Position numbers and translations under genes: made by a program. 64,000 nt of DNA from Calocera cornea HHB12733 (taxonomy: Eukaryota > Basidiomycota > Dacrymycetes > Dacrymycetales > Dacrymycetaceae), in the NCBI GenBank assembly GCA_001632435.1, contig KV424021.1, forward strand, positions 1-64,000. The letters run 5' to 3'. Position 1 is the first letter of the stretch; the number at the start of each line of letters is the position of its first letter. The notes below the pieces were generated by a model. It ran no database searches and was not told the DNA's origin. It saw nothing but the letters and a program-made list of their open reading frames with translations. Shown here piece by piece: positions 46,488 through 57,716 of this stretch.

Positions 46488-47277
46488 GCCTCACCTGAGG
46501 CACATAGTCTAGACGGTGAGACTAGAGCATAAAGTGCAGATGGGACCGTGCTAGTGTATGTCCCCTGTCCTGGACAGAGGGTGCGTGAGGTGTTCGCGGG
46601 TGAAGAACACCGCGAGCCTGCAGGCTGGGGCGTGAGGACGACTGGGGTTCCTTTGAGTCCGCTGATGCCCGTTTTTAGGCCGGTCAATCTCCTTACACTC
46701 AGCCAATCCCCAAAGGCGCCGCGGTGGGGACGCGCAGCCCAGTGGCCTTTCCCGTGCGCGGCCGGATTTGTGATCGATAACCAGACCTACACTCACTGCA
46801 ATCGATGTCATGGATCTCACGTGCACGGACGGTGCTGTCGGCCGACAGGTTGAAGTAATCTGACCACTTCTGATAACTGCTTACTAGGGCACATCTCTTA
46901 CAGTTTATCCCTGATCTCCGCTCTCGCTGTGCGCGATATAGGAAGGACTCGGCCAGACCGTTGCAGACAGATGCAGACGACAGATGGGACGCGACCGTAC
47001 TGTGCGTTCGAGTCACCTCGCAGACTCATGTACACCAGCCCATGCCCATCCCTAGTAGCCAGCTGTACACCGCCAGGAGCCTACGGCAAAAGAGCCATCT
47101 GGGTCAGATAACGCTTAGCACTGTCGATGCCATCATGTATGCAGTCGCACTGTCTATAGAGTGACAAGGATAGATGGCATGGAGGTCGTGATGAGATGAA
47201 GACCCTCACGACGAAACAGCGGTTTCACGAAATCTCTCACACATTTGGTCCCGTTCACTTCTCACCTTGTCAGTTGT
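46488..47277. other. intergenic, divergent promoter region
   Basis: This 790-bp stretch lies between the divergent starts of the unknown protein and histidyl-tRNA synthetase. No gene is supported in it. Confidence 0.4.
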
Positions 47278-49305
47278 ATGCTCAAACGCGCTTCGGGCCT
47301 GACTCGACACCGCATCGCGTGCCCTCTTAGCCGCCAGCCCATCACCTTTGTCCGTCCATTCCAGAACTACCCAGCCATGGCGGACATAGACGCGCTCCGA
47401 GCGAAAATGAAGACGATTGGGGACCACGTCAGGACCCTCAAGGCGCAGGGAGCGTCCAAGGAAGAGGTCGACGCGCAGGTGGCCAAGCTGCAGGAGGCGA
47501 AGAAGGAGCTTGCTGAGGCTACCGGGGAGCCGTTAGGAGAGGAGAAGGGAAAGAAAGGTCGAATGGCGCTGAAGACACCGAAGGTGCGTTCGGGCTGACA
47601 TCTCAAGGAACGCTCCGATGCTGACCGCGCAACAGGGCACACGAGATTGGGCTCCGGCTGACATGGCTCTGCGAGAGCACATCTTCTCCACGCTGTCCAG
47701 AGTTTTCAAGAGGCACGGTGGCTCGACCATCGATACTCCTGTTTTCGAGCTGAAAGAAATCCTGGCTGGTAAATACGGCGAAGACTCGAAGCTCATCTAC
47801 GACCTCCAAGATCAGGGCGGCGAGCTCTGTTCTCTGCGCTATGATCTCACTGTCCCCTTCGCCCGCTTCCTCGCCATGAACCCCACTCAGTACTCCAATA
47901 TCAAGCGTTACCACATTGCGAAGGTGTACCGCCGAGACCAGCCTGTCATGACGAAGGGCCGAATGCGCGAGTTCTACCAATGCGACTTCGACATTGCTGG
48001 TCACTACGATTCAATGGTACCGGATGCGGAGATCCTGTGCATCGTGTGTGAGGCATTGACGGAGTTGGAGATCGGGGACTTCACCGTAAAGGTATGGTTG
48101 CCTCCTGTATGCACCTTGTATGATGCTGAGCAAGCATTCAGATCAACCACCGTAAGATACTCGATGGCATCTTCGCGGTCTGTGGTGTACCCGCAGAGAA
48201 GATCCGCACCATTTCCTCCGCCGTCGACAAGTTGGACAAACTCCCATGGGGAGAAGTACGAAAGGAGATGACCGAGGAGAAGGGACTCGATCCTGAGGTC
48301 GCCGACAGGATCGGGAAGTACGTGATGCTCAAGGGTGGACCGGAGCTGCTCGACAGGCTGAAGAAGACTGAGCTGGCGAACAACAAGATGGCGAAGCAGG
48401 GGATGGACGATATGGAGTTGCTGTTCACGTATCTCGACGTGTTCGGGATCAGCGAGAAGGTACGTGATGCCCCATACCTTGCGAAAGAGACAGTCACTAA
48501 TATCTCATAGATGTCGTTCGACCTGTCTTTGGCTCGTGGTCTGGACTACTACACCGGCATCATCTACGAAGTCGTCACTCAAGCCTCCGCACCACCCGGT
48601 TTCAGCACCATCCCCCCAGTTCCTTCAGCGGAGCCGCAAACCAACGGTACTCTTCCTGGTCCTTCCGCACCGTCAGCGAAGCCGCCAAAGAAGTCGAAAA
48701 AGGACAAAGATGCGGAGGGTGAGGAGGAAGTGGACGAGTCGACCGTCGGTGTGGGGTCCATTGCCGCCGGTGGTCGGTATGATGAGCTCGTCGGAATGTT
48801 CCTGACTGCTGCGTCTGGTGCAAGCGGCTCCTCCAAGAAGGCTGCTGGTATACCCTGTGTTGGCATCAGTGTTGGCGTGGAACGTGTTTTCTCGATCCTG
48901 AACCAGAAAGCGAAGCACGATGAGGAGAGCAGATGGGGGAGGAGCAAGGAGACCGAGGTCTTCATTGTCGCCGTTGCGGAGGGCTTATTGCCAGAACGCA
49001 TGAAGCTCGCGAAGGAGCTGTGGGATGCGGGCATTAAGGTACGTCCTCTCCTGGCCCCATGTAGGAGTTTGTGCTTACGGCTGGTGCAGGCTGAGTATAT
49101 GCACAAAGCCAAGCCAAAATTCCGAGCTCAGTTCGACATCATCGACAAGGAGCGGGTACCATTTGCTGTCTTGCTCGGTCCAGATGAACTTAAGAATGGG
49201 ATCGTGAAGGTGAAGGTGCAAAAGGGCAAGGACGAAAGCAAGGACGACGAGGGAGAGATTGTTAAGCGAGATGAACTCGTCAGCTGGTTGAAGGAGCGGC
49301 TATGA
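47278..49305 (+). CDS. HTS1: histidyl-tRNA synthetase, cytosolic and probably mitochondrial
   Basis: Five exons (47278-47583, 47636-48091, 48142-48459, 48511-49038, 49090-49305) give 607 aa from the first ATG, or 574 aa from the in-frame ATG at 47377. It charges tRNA-His. The 33-residue extension begins [20 protein letters not shown], basic and without acids, like a mitochondrial presequence. The second start gives [20 protein letters not shown], a WHEP-like helical N-domain. Class II motifs are clear: [49 protein letters not shown] (His motif) and [10 protein letters not shown] ~55-residue Pro/Lys-rich insertion ([20 protein letters not shown]) interrupts the core after VVTQAS. The C-terminus is the anticodon-binding domain. 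Confidence 0.95.
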
Positions 49306-49436
49306 GGCAATGTAGATGATGTTGCAGGCATGTGCGCAGCTGATGGATGTATTAAGTAATGATTGTGATCTAGTGCAGGAGTGCTGCCCTAATGAAAGTC
49401 CTTGCGCTTCCTCTTTTGAGGGGAACAACCATGCAA

Positions 49437-50867
49437 CTAGCATGCCATCGTGCAGTTGACCTGGATGCTGCTCACATCGTAGACATTGAAGAACTTGAAG
49501 AAGGCCAAGACTTGTGGTGCGGTCTCACATCCCCCGGGGAAGGGCATCGTGGGCGAGAAGTCGACCAGCGGAATCCTGACTCCGGACGCAGAGTGGACAG
49601 CGGAAGCCGTGTACGTCGCATTAGCCTTCATCGCTCGACCAATAACCTGGAACATGTCGAGTCCAGACAAGCCACGAACTGTGATCAATGCACTGGAAGT
49701 GACATTGATGTTGGAGGATGCGACATCCACGAGAACATTGGCCGACTGTTTGTTGAGCCCTTGTGTTCCGAGGTTCTGCGTGCCATTTCCACTCGTGACG
49801 GCACCCGCCACGTATATGAGCGCTTGCCCCTCCTGACCAACATTCATGGTGTGGGCAATAGTCAGGTTCGCCGTGTTGATCACATCGACCGTGTCCGAGT
49901 GTTCGTTGACGACATACATCCAGTTGTTGTCCGGAGACGGCCAGAGGCCGTGGGGCTCAATTCCGGTCATAGCGACGCTCCCAACAGGAACCGGAACTTC
50001 AGAGGGATCGTCCTGCTTCCAAACGCGCGTTTCGTTCATGGCGGCAATTGTGACGTAGACGTAGGTTGTGCCATCTCTAGCGATGAAGTTCGGGTGATTC
50101 GGCTCAATGCCGATGTCCATGACGGTCACGACCGTCCCCGAGCCACCATTGATTGCCATTACGGTGACCTTGCCAGCTAGCTTGTGAACAGCCCATAGAA
50201 TCCTTCCGTCTGCTGATAACATCATGTCCGATGAGAACACATCACCTAGCCCGATGATCTGGTTGACGACCTTCTTCTTCTGAACATCGATAATGTCGAT
50301 GGTTGCGTTGCGGATGTGATTCACATACGCCCAACGTCCATCTGGAGAGAACAAGACTTTGCTGGGACCATCAGCCGTGATGACGCGGTCGATTACACCC
50401 CCGTGAAGGCCGTCGATAATGTCAACCTCTTGCAAGGCACGCGATGCAACCCACACGGTGCGATTATCGGGAGCGAAGAACGCTTCATGCACAGCTCGAC
50501 CGGCGTATGTCTGAGACACGATACTGTTGTCCAGAGTTCGGATAACGGCCACAGTGTTGCTGGTGACGCTGATAGACACGATGTATTTGCCATCTCGGGA
50601 GAAGCCGAGGCCATGGACGTTGACCGCCTTGAGGTATTGGGGTCCAAGAACGTCCGTCATGCGAGAATCTCCGAGGGTGATGGTTCCAAGAACCGTGTTG
50701 TCGAAGGGCCGTATAACCGTAATGGTGTTGGAGCTTTGATCCCCAGTGTAGATTCGATCGCTGATATCGACCGGACCTGACGCGCCTTCCACCGCTGGTG
50801 CCTGCACCTGGGCCATACATGGCAGTACAGACGCACTAACCAGCAAAGCAGACCGGAAGAACTTCAT
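49437..50867 (-). CDS. secreted YVTN-type beta-propeller protein, intronless
   Basis: A single 476-aa frame starts at the ATG at 50867 with a signal peptide (MKFFRSALLVSASVLPCMAQ). Repeats of the 40-residue YncE/YVTN kind follow: VHGLGFSRDGKYIVSISVTS, VHEAFFAPDNRTVWVASR, SKVLFSPDGRWAYVNHIRNA, PHGLWPSPDNNWMYVVNEHS. Several NxT/NxS sites fit secretion. The C-terminal ~150 residues are not propeller-like and hold four Cys. The role is unknown; such proteins bind ligands or act at cell surfaces. It lacks introns in a region where most genes have several, which fits recent origin by transfer or retroposition, though EF-Ts is intronless too. Confidence 0.8.
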   Translation of the reverse strand: MKFFRSALLVSASVLPCMAQVQAPAVEGASGPVDISDRIYTGDQSSNTITVIRPFDNTVLGTITLGDSRMTDVLGPQYLKAVNVHGLGFSRDGKYIVSISVTSNTVAVIRTLDNSIVSQTYAGRAVHEAFFAPDNRTVWVASRALQEVDIIDGLHGGVIDRVITADGPSKVLFSPDGRWAYVNHIRNATIDIIDVQKKKVVNQIIGLGDVFSSDMMLSADGRILWAVHKLAGKVTVMAINGGSGTVVTVMDIGIEPNHPNFIARDGTTYVYVTIAAMNETRVWKQDDPSEVPVPVGSVAMTGIEPHGLWPSPDNNWMYVVNEHSDTVDVINTANLTIAHTMNVGQEGQALIYVAGAVTSGNGTQNLGTQGLNKQSANVLVDVASSNINVTSSALITVRGLSGLDMFQVIGRAMKANATYTASAVHSASGVRIPLVDFSPTMPFPGGCETAPQVLAFFKFFNVYDVSSIQVNCTMAC

Positions 50868-51489
50868 GCTGTCCAAAAGAGCGAGGCGGGTTGCTTGATA
50901 TACGGTGAGACCAAGTCTGTTTCACCGTGTTCTTAAGTGCGGAGGTGCGAGACACTCTTCGGGCAGAAATTGTGCTCGGCGTTGCATTGAATAGGAGGAC
51001 CGCAGCCAAGCTATCGCCATCGTCATACGAATTCTGCGTGCCGTGAAACACTCGCCCTCAACTCCTTTCTCGGAGACGCGTCGTCCTTCCCATACCTCTT
51101 CCAATCACTGTGGCGGACTGAATTAGCACTCTGGCCGGATGATTGGTCGTGCCTCTGCAGAAGACAGGCGCTTGCCATGCCCACATGCACATGCTGTGCA
51201 ACAGATCGGACGCTTTTCAGATTGGGCTTAGAACGTCCACCGGCGATCGGGCGCTTATTGAGATTCAAACCTCGGCTGCCACGGTGCGGCCTACGGCGGG
51301 GACAACCGGTGATTGCTGAGTTTTGGCGTCCGATCATATGTCGGCATAGACGTGATGTACAGTGTGCAGTTGGCCACCACTGCAAACTGAAATGAACCCT
51401 TGGTCAAATTGCAGCTTGACGGACAATAGCGAGTCAATGCGATAGGAGCGTTGCGCTAATCTATCATACAAGCTAAGTATCCTGGCGTA
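50868..51489. other. intergenic between beta-propeller and amidase genes
   Basis: This 622-bp stretch holds the propeller gene's promoter and the amidase 3' region. No coding frame is supported. Confidence 0.45.
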
Positions 51490-53353
51490 TCACGACAAAG
51501 TGCATGTACCTTGCCCGTCCTTGGTTTCTACAATGTTCCGTGCCTTCTTCAGGGCATCCTCCACGACGTCCAAGATAGCCAGCACCTTCTCCTCGTCATG
51601 ACGGCGACCTACCAGCTGCAAGCTGACAGGTGCATTCTGGTAGCGCTCGGCGTCCCACAATGAGTGGACGTATTCCTCCGTTGGGTTGCGAGCCGCCGGA
51701 AGTTCACATTCGTATTTCTGGTCCTTCTGATGCCGGCCGACAGGGAAGACCGCGGACGTGTAGTCGAGCAGATTCCAATATGATGTGTATCCCCACCACC
51801 GCGTGGTGTCATGTTCTGAGGCCAGGGTCGGATGGCAAGGACAAAGAATAATATCGAACGGCCGTCCAGTGCTGGTCCGGGAGATGGTTTCGTTCCAGTA
51901 GCGCAGAACTTGCATCCGAATCGCTTCGCGCTCTACGTTCAAGGGCCAAGTTTGCGCGGCGCTATACGCCTGTGTATGTTGCGACAGTATCCATGCGGTC
52001 TGAGATACCGCTGGCTCGCCAGCTTGATTCAAGGTGTCATAATACTCCTTTCCGCCATCGAGGAGATATAGCTTGCACTGCGGCCTAATCAGTAAGCGGT
52101 TTGGATATGAGAATATAGACAGCGCGTACAATGAGCCTCCAGGCTGCCACATGGTGATCCAGGGGCTGCCAGTCCAGCACTTCGTGTCCGGCGGCCAGCA
52201 GCGCAGACTTGGCTTCCTCAAGAGCGGCCCGTATAGGCGGATGCGGTGCCACGACCCCATCGTCCCAAAGAACCGCAATCGATAACTTCTTCGGAAGCCC
52301 TTTGCCCTTCGCAACTTCCTCCTGCCACGGCATGCGCAAGAGTGGCGGCTCGAGCAACCAAGGTTCGTACTGCAGCATAACCCGGGAGAAGAGCCCCAGA
52401 TCTCGTGCGGAGGTCGCGATTGGACCTAAGACGCCGACAATGTTGTCCATTCCGGCCTGGGAGCCGTTGAGGCCACCATGCGGCATGCGAGCCACCGATG
52501 GCTTGAAACCATACAGACCACAGAAGGCGGCTGGAGTCCTGTGAACCGGGGTGAGTACCTAATTATCCTGCATATATGCTCTAACATGCGCACCTGATGC
52601 TGCCACCTATATCTGTACCCAAACCCAGTGGGCTACCATGTGCAGATATGAGCGCCCCTTCCCCTCCACTACTTCCACCAGGCGATAGTTTGCGATTGAA
52701 GACATTCAACGTTCGGCCAAACACGTTGTTGTTCGTTTCGAGCGACTAGACCAGCCCTGATTAGAGAATGTCATCAATCTACAGCATCGACATACGAGCA
52801 GTGTCTGTGGGTTCGCTGTCTTGGTATACAATACTGCCCCGGCCTGTTTCAAGAGTGCAACCGCTGTTGCGTCCTCGTCCGCGATGGTCTTGTTTGCCCA
52901 AAGGATGTAGCCCGTGGACGTGTCTTGTCCCTTGAGGAGGATATGGTCCTTCACCGACACAGGGAGGCCGTGAAGCGGTCCCAGTACGTGCCCGGTCTCT
53001 TGGAGGTGCTTGTCGCACTCTTCCGCTCGAGCGAGGCCCTCTTCGAAGAAGATCTCGGTGAGACAGTTGGTCGTATCCTGTGCTATGATGGCGACCTTGA
53101 TGAACGCCCAAAGGACCTCGACTGCGGTGTATTGCTTGGAGCCGATGGCGGTAACGAGCTCGGTGGCATCTTGGTGAACGATGACTTTCTCCTTGTCGGT
53201 GAGTTTGGACAGACAGAGCTCCGACACGTCGAGGACGTCGTCGCCAGGAAGCTTATCGAGTCGCCACTTGGAGTAGCCTTGGAGGATCGACTCGCGCGTC
53301 GATTGTTTACGCGCCGCAACGGATTGCCATCGCTCGATCTGACCACCACCCAT
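51490..53353 (-). CDS. amidase (acetamidase / amidase-signature family)
   Basis: Four exons (52796-53353, 52594-52745, 52130-52538, 51490-52077) give 568 aa, typical of fungal acetamidases. The enzyme hydrolyses amides to acid and ammonia; the exact substrate is not evident. The catalytic Ser-cisSer-Lys set is visible: Lys in LHGLPVSVKDHILLKG, and the Gly/Ser-rich signature LSPGGSSGGEGALISAHGSP with GTDIGGSIRTPAAFCGLYGF. The C-terminus carries PFDIILCPCHPTLASEHDTT and a substrate-loop region. The start at 53353 gives MGGGQIERWQSVAARKQSTR. There is no signal peptide or membrane segment. Intron 2 contains AGAGCATATATGC. Confidence 0.92.
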
Positions 53354-54824
53354 CACGACGTCCGACAAGTGGCAAGTGGTTAAGAGATAGCTCGAAAGAG
53401 CCAAGTGGATGGCGCGAGGAGGGATGCGACCGGTGAAACGGTGTGCTGCACTACTCGTGGGGCCCGCTCAATGTCCGCTGGTATGTAACGATCGGTGGAC
53501 ATTCTACCGTCCTATATATGCGGCGTCAGGCATCTCACGTGCCAAGCTTTTAACTAAGGAATCCGGTCTGGCGAGACTGCGAGAAATGCCAGTGGGCGCT
53601 TGTTTGAAACCTACTAATCGGGTCTGCTTTCCCCCAGTTTCAGTAGAATGCGTCTACCATACTTTCTCCGCTGTTAGGATACCTCCGGCTAACATTCTAA
53701 CATCTCAGGTCACCGGTTCTGAAGGGCGCATCCATTCTTCGAAGAAAAGAAGGACATTGACCGAAGATTGCTGAAAGGCACGGGAACGTGGGCGTATGAA
53801 ACACGCTATCAGATGGCTCACCTTATGGGGCGATATCGGCAAAGAACGAGCGTCCGATTGGGCGCTTAACGGCCCCTGAGCGGCGGCCGGCACCGAATAG
53901 GGTATGGTCTTCGCTCTTTGCACCTTGGTCACCTTGATCGCTTCCCATTTTTTCTAAGCTTCTATGTCTGCGACAAGCTTAAGCACTGAGTGTTGTGTAT
54001 CTTCTGCAACAGTCCCAAATCTTCCGTTATACGCCCAAGAAGCAAGCCAGATCTTCTGATACTTGCACATGTCGCGCCCCCGCTTACGTATATTTCCGCA
54101 GGGTATTGGTTCGCCGCCGACCTTGAAAACCCTGAACGACCGCACCCCACTACGGCCATGATGGGCGCTCATTTAAGAGGAGGCTAGAGGCCGCTGTCAA
54201 CTCGCCAGTAGCATAGGCATTATGCGAAGTGGGCAAGTGGCACTGTCGTGTGCGCGTCCATCGGCAGATATCGTTCTGTGCCGATTGCGCCGACGCGCTA
54301 GCGCTAGTTCAACAGAATTTGCCAGGTACTCACGCGCCAAGCGTGGAGCTTATGCGGTCTGATCCCTAACGACGATGCGCCCAAAGTGAATTGTGGCGAC
54401 CCGTGTGCTGTCCATAAGACGCGCTATGCCGCACCGCGCTCCGCTATCGGTATCGAGAAGCGAACCACTTCCTCTCCGCCAATGGCTCTTGACGCCCGCA
54501 ATACCATATTCCAGTATGGAGGCTGCCCAGTCCACGGTAAGCAGGAACCCCATGCTCACTTGTCGTGTTCTCAAGATTGAGGCGGGCGTTTGGTCCATGT
54601 ATTGCGAACAGTAAGTGAATGAAGCACATATGATATCGTGTTTCATTGCTATATTCTCCGTCACAATACAGGACAATACACATATCTGTACATAGACAAT
54701 AGAAGGAGTGGTGAAGGAAGAACTAGCCTTTAGGTGACAAATTAGGAGACGCTTGCGTAACGTAAGAGGATCCAGAAGGGGGATGTAAAATTAGGGTAGA
54801 ATTAGATGAGGATATGTTGATAAA
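53354..54824. other. intergenic upstream of the amidase gene
   Basis: This 1471-bp stretch contains a TATA-like TATATAT at about 53514-53520, about 160 bp upstream of the amidase ATG. I see no coding frame with recognisable features. Confidence 0.4.
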
Positions 54825-56116
54825 TTACCAATGACCGATTTCTGTGTCCTTGAAGCCAAGCTCCAGCCACCTTTCCACCGAAGAACGTTCGCTGATAGGT
54901 CGATCCCCAACGCCCACGAACCCCACACGACCGTATACGCCCGCGGCGGTTGTCAGGTCATGAGCGACGAAGAGGACGATGTGCTGTTCAGTTCTCAGCA
55001 CTCTGCCGAGAGCTGCGTCAGCACGTACACAATTAGTGTTGCGGGTGGGCTTACTCATGGCAAACATGGGTGAGAAGCAGTTTGGCGTATCCCTTTCTTC
55101 GGTGATTCTGGTGGGTAAAGACCTTGGACACCGCGGCCACTTTGCTGGACTTGCGCGTGACAGCTACTATACAGACGACTTCCCAACCAGTCTGCCCAGG
55201 GCCGCATGGTGCCTCGCAGACGTATAACTCTTTGCGATCGATGAGTCGCTTGGCTTCCTGGGTGCCCTGCTCCACAGAGAGCCGATACGGGTCGTCATGC
55301 TGCACCTCTTGGTCAGAAAGCAGTTCATGAGCCGAAGAACGTACTTACTGCGGAATCAGTGAAGGCACTGCAGAGCCTGCCTGCCTGTGTAAGGTGGGCT
55401 GCAGATGCAAGCCCCATGCGACATGGGCCAAAGGCAGGCGGCTGAATTGGAGCGAGCGTTTGGCGGGTGCAGAAGGTGTGAGTGGCCTGATAGTAGGGTT
55501 CCGGTATTATGGTATGCCCGGTAAGACTTTCCCACGCTGTTGCGAGACGCTGCACGACCGGTTCTACACCAACAATGGAGAAGACACGGCGTTCCGGTAT
55601 GGTAGCCTTCATGCGTTCGGCGAGTAGAGGTATGCGCCGATCGAGCCAAGAAGGCGAGATACTGCCGTACGAGCGATTGGTGAAGATGAAAACCGGTTTG
55701 CGGCCAGTGCAGGCGAGGACGAAGTCGAGACTCGGATATTCCTGATCGATCGTCCATACAGAGATGTAGGCAACGTCGTGCGGCGCCGGTTTTGCGCTTT
55801 CGGGGTGGGTTGACGAGCTGGACAGTAAAGCTCGCTTCTCCATCTGCTTTAGATGGTCATCCCACCACATCCGGCTGTCTTCTGAAGATGGAACTTCTCC
55901 TCCGTAACCTTCGAAGATTTGACGTTCGATCGCGTCGGGAAGAATCAAGTTTGAGCTGACGGAATTAGCTTCTAGCACCCAGCCTGACGCGCGCAGCATG
56001 TCCCGAGCCGAGAAGTGGTTGCAGATACTGATTATAGCCGAGTTCTGACGAACCGGCTTGAGAGATCGATAGCGCGCATTGTTCCCAAAAAGCGACACTT
56101 CAGTACGGCCCCTCAT
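54825..56116 (-). CDS. GNAT-domain protein, copy 1
   Basis: Three exons (55349-56116, 55055-55299, 54825-55002) give about 396 aa. The C-terminal ~140 residues form a GNAT acetyltransferase domain: a strand VCIVAVTRKSSKVAAVSKVF, the acetyl-CoA loop HRRKGYAKLLLTHV (R-x-x-G-x-A), then IVLFVAHDLTTAAGVYGRVG. The N-terminal ~250 residues (ISVWTIDQEYPSLDFVLACT, ATHTFCTRQTLAPIQPPAF) have no recognised domain and are shared with the paralog 1.6 kb away. The substrate is unknown. The acceptor of intron 1 is ambiguous: AG at 55306 or 55300 differ by two codons (Val-Gln). The start at 56116 aligns with the paralog's start region. Confidence 0.8.
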
Positions 56117-57716
56117 TATGAGCAAGCGATAGATGGGAAGAGATGGATGGGAATGAGTCACGGCACAAGCTCTGGGCTCGCAGCACTATGCTTCGGGCGC
56201 AGATCGTAAACGGGACAGGACGACGTACGCCGTAACGACAGAGGTGATAAGGGTGAGAAAGGAACCAGTGGGATAACTGGACGAATGCAATGCCCGGGTA
56301 CTCTTATATAACGACAGGTCGAAGCAGTGCGGACATAAGTAGGGTAACCCTGACTCATTGTCCTTTTCACACTGACCTCCTCGGGTTGCACGAGGATTGG
56401 AAGTCGCCTCTTCAGCAGCGGTAGATGATCATAATGGCATCGGCCAAGGAAACAGACTATCCCGGCCCAATCTCCCGGCCAAGACGCAAGGACAAGAACC
56501 ACTGTCTCCGGGCTCATGCATTCCCGTATGTCGGAATATCCAGATCAGCAGCTGATCCGCACCATCATGGGGTGTAAGCTTCATTGCCGGACCATCGAAT
56601 GCGGCCGAATGGGCCGTATGGCAACGGGGCACGAGAGTCCTACCGGGAGTCCCAAGTGCAAATGCATAAGGGAGTCCACCGAGGGTGCAGAGCCGGGATC
56701 GCAGTGAGCTGAGTGAATTCCCGAGGCAAACGGCGCATGCAACGCAGTATACATGACTCCAGTGCTTGTCAGACGAGCCCAGATGTTATGATTTGAAGCA
56801 AGCAATAATGACTCCTACTTGTGACTGAGTGTGATGACACAGCGAAGACGGGGGCGAAGCAGCGCAGCCCCTCCGCTTTGGACCCGAAAATATCATTATG
56901 GAGGCTACTGTATCAACGCGTCCCGCATCAGCCAATCAGACGAGGTTCTACGCTCACAGCCACGTCATCTGCTTCGTTACTACGCAACTTCCGGCGAGAC
57001 CCTTCCCGAGCACCGCAGCGGTTTGCAAAGGCAAGCGTGCCTGGTCTAATCTGTCTGCAAGTTACAGCCAGATTCGTTGTCTAGTCTCGGTCACGGTAAC
57101 CGATCCAAAGTCGGTTACCTCTCGATCAACCCTAACATAGGTTAGCGCAAAGAGGGCAGTGCGATCGCTCTTCCGACAGGACTGGCTTCGTCCCGCATCA
57201 GTTTCCGGAATGACGTTTTTGTCGCTGTAACAAACTTCGCTTTGTGTTGCCGGTGTCTTTAGGGCACTACGCGGGCCGGCCGTAATCGGCTATCCGGGGA
57301 CATCGGGACCTGTGAAGCAACTTTTCTCGCAACGCACAGCAACGGGCAAATCTCAGGCTGACAGTTGCTCACAAGGCGTAAGGCACGACTCGTAATCATC
57401 ATGTGCCAAAGAATCGCACGACGTGAGCAATCACGCTCGTTTCTTGCGAGTTTAAGCCATCTTGCTTCCAAGTCATTTCGTGTTGTGCTGTTTCACGAGC
57501 CCGCAAAAGTCTGAGGCTTGAGAGAAGTACTACGTGATGATACTCTATTAGCGATGAGCTGGAATCGCAAAGTCCTGGCTTCTGGCGCCATATTTTACTA
57601 CTATAAGTAGAATTGCGTACTAGAAATACATTGGAACTGGATAGACTAGTTAGGATTTGCATTATGGAAGAATAATCGAAGTGAGATGTAAATTAGATTG
57701 TGTACGAGTCGGCCGT
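56117..57716. other. intergenic between tandem GNAT genes
   Basis: This 1600-bp stretch lies upstream of copy 1 and downstream of copy 2. No gene or repeat is clearly supported. Confidence 0.4.
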
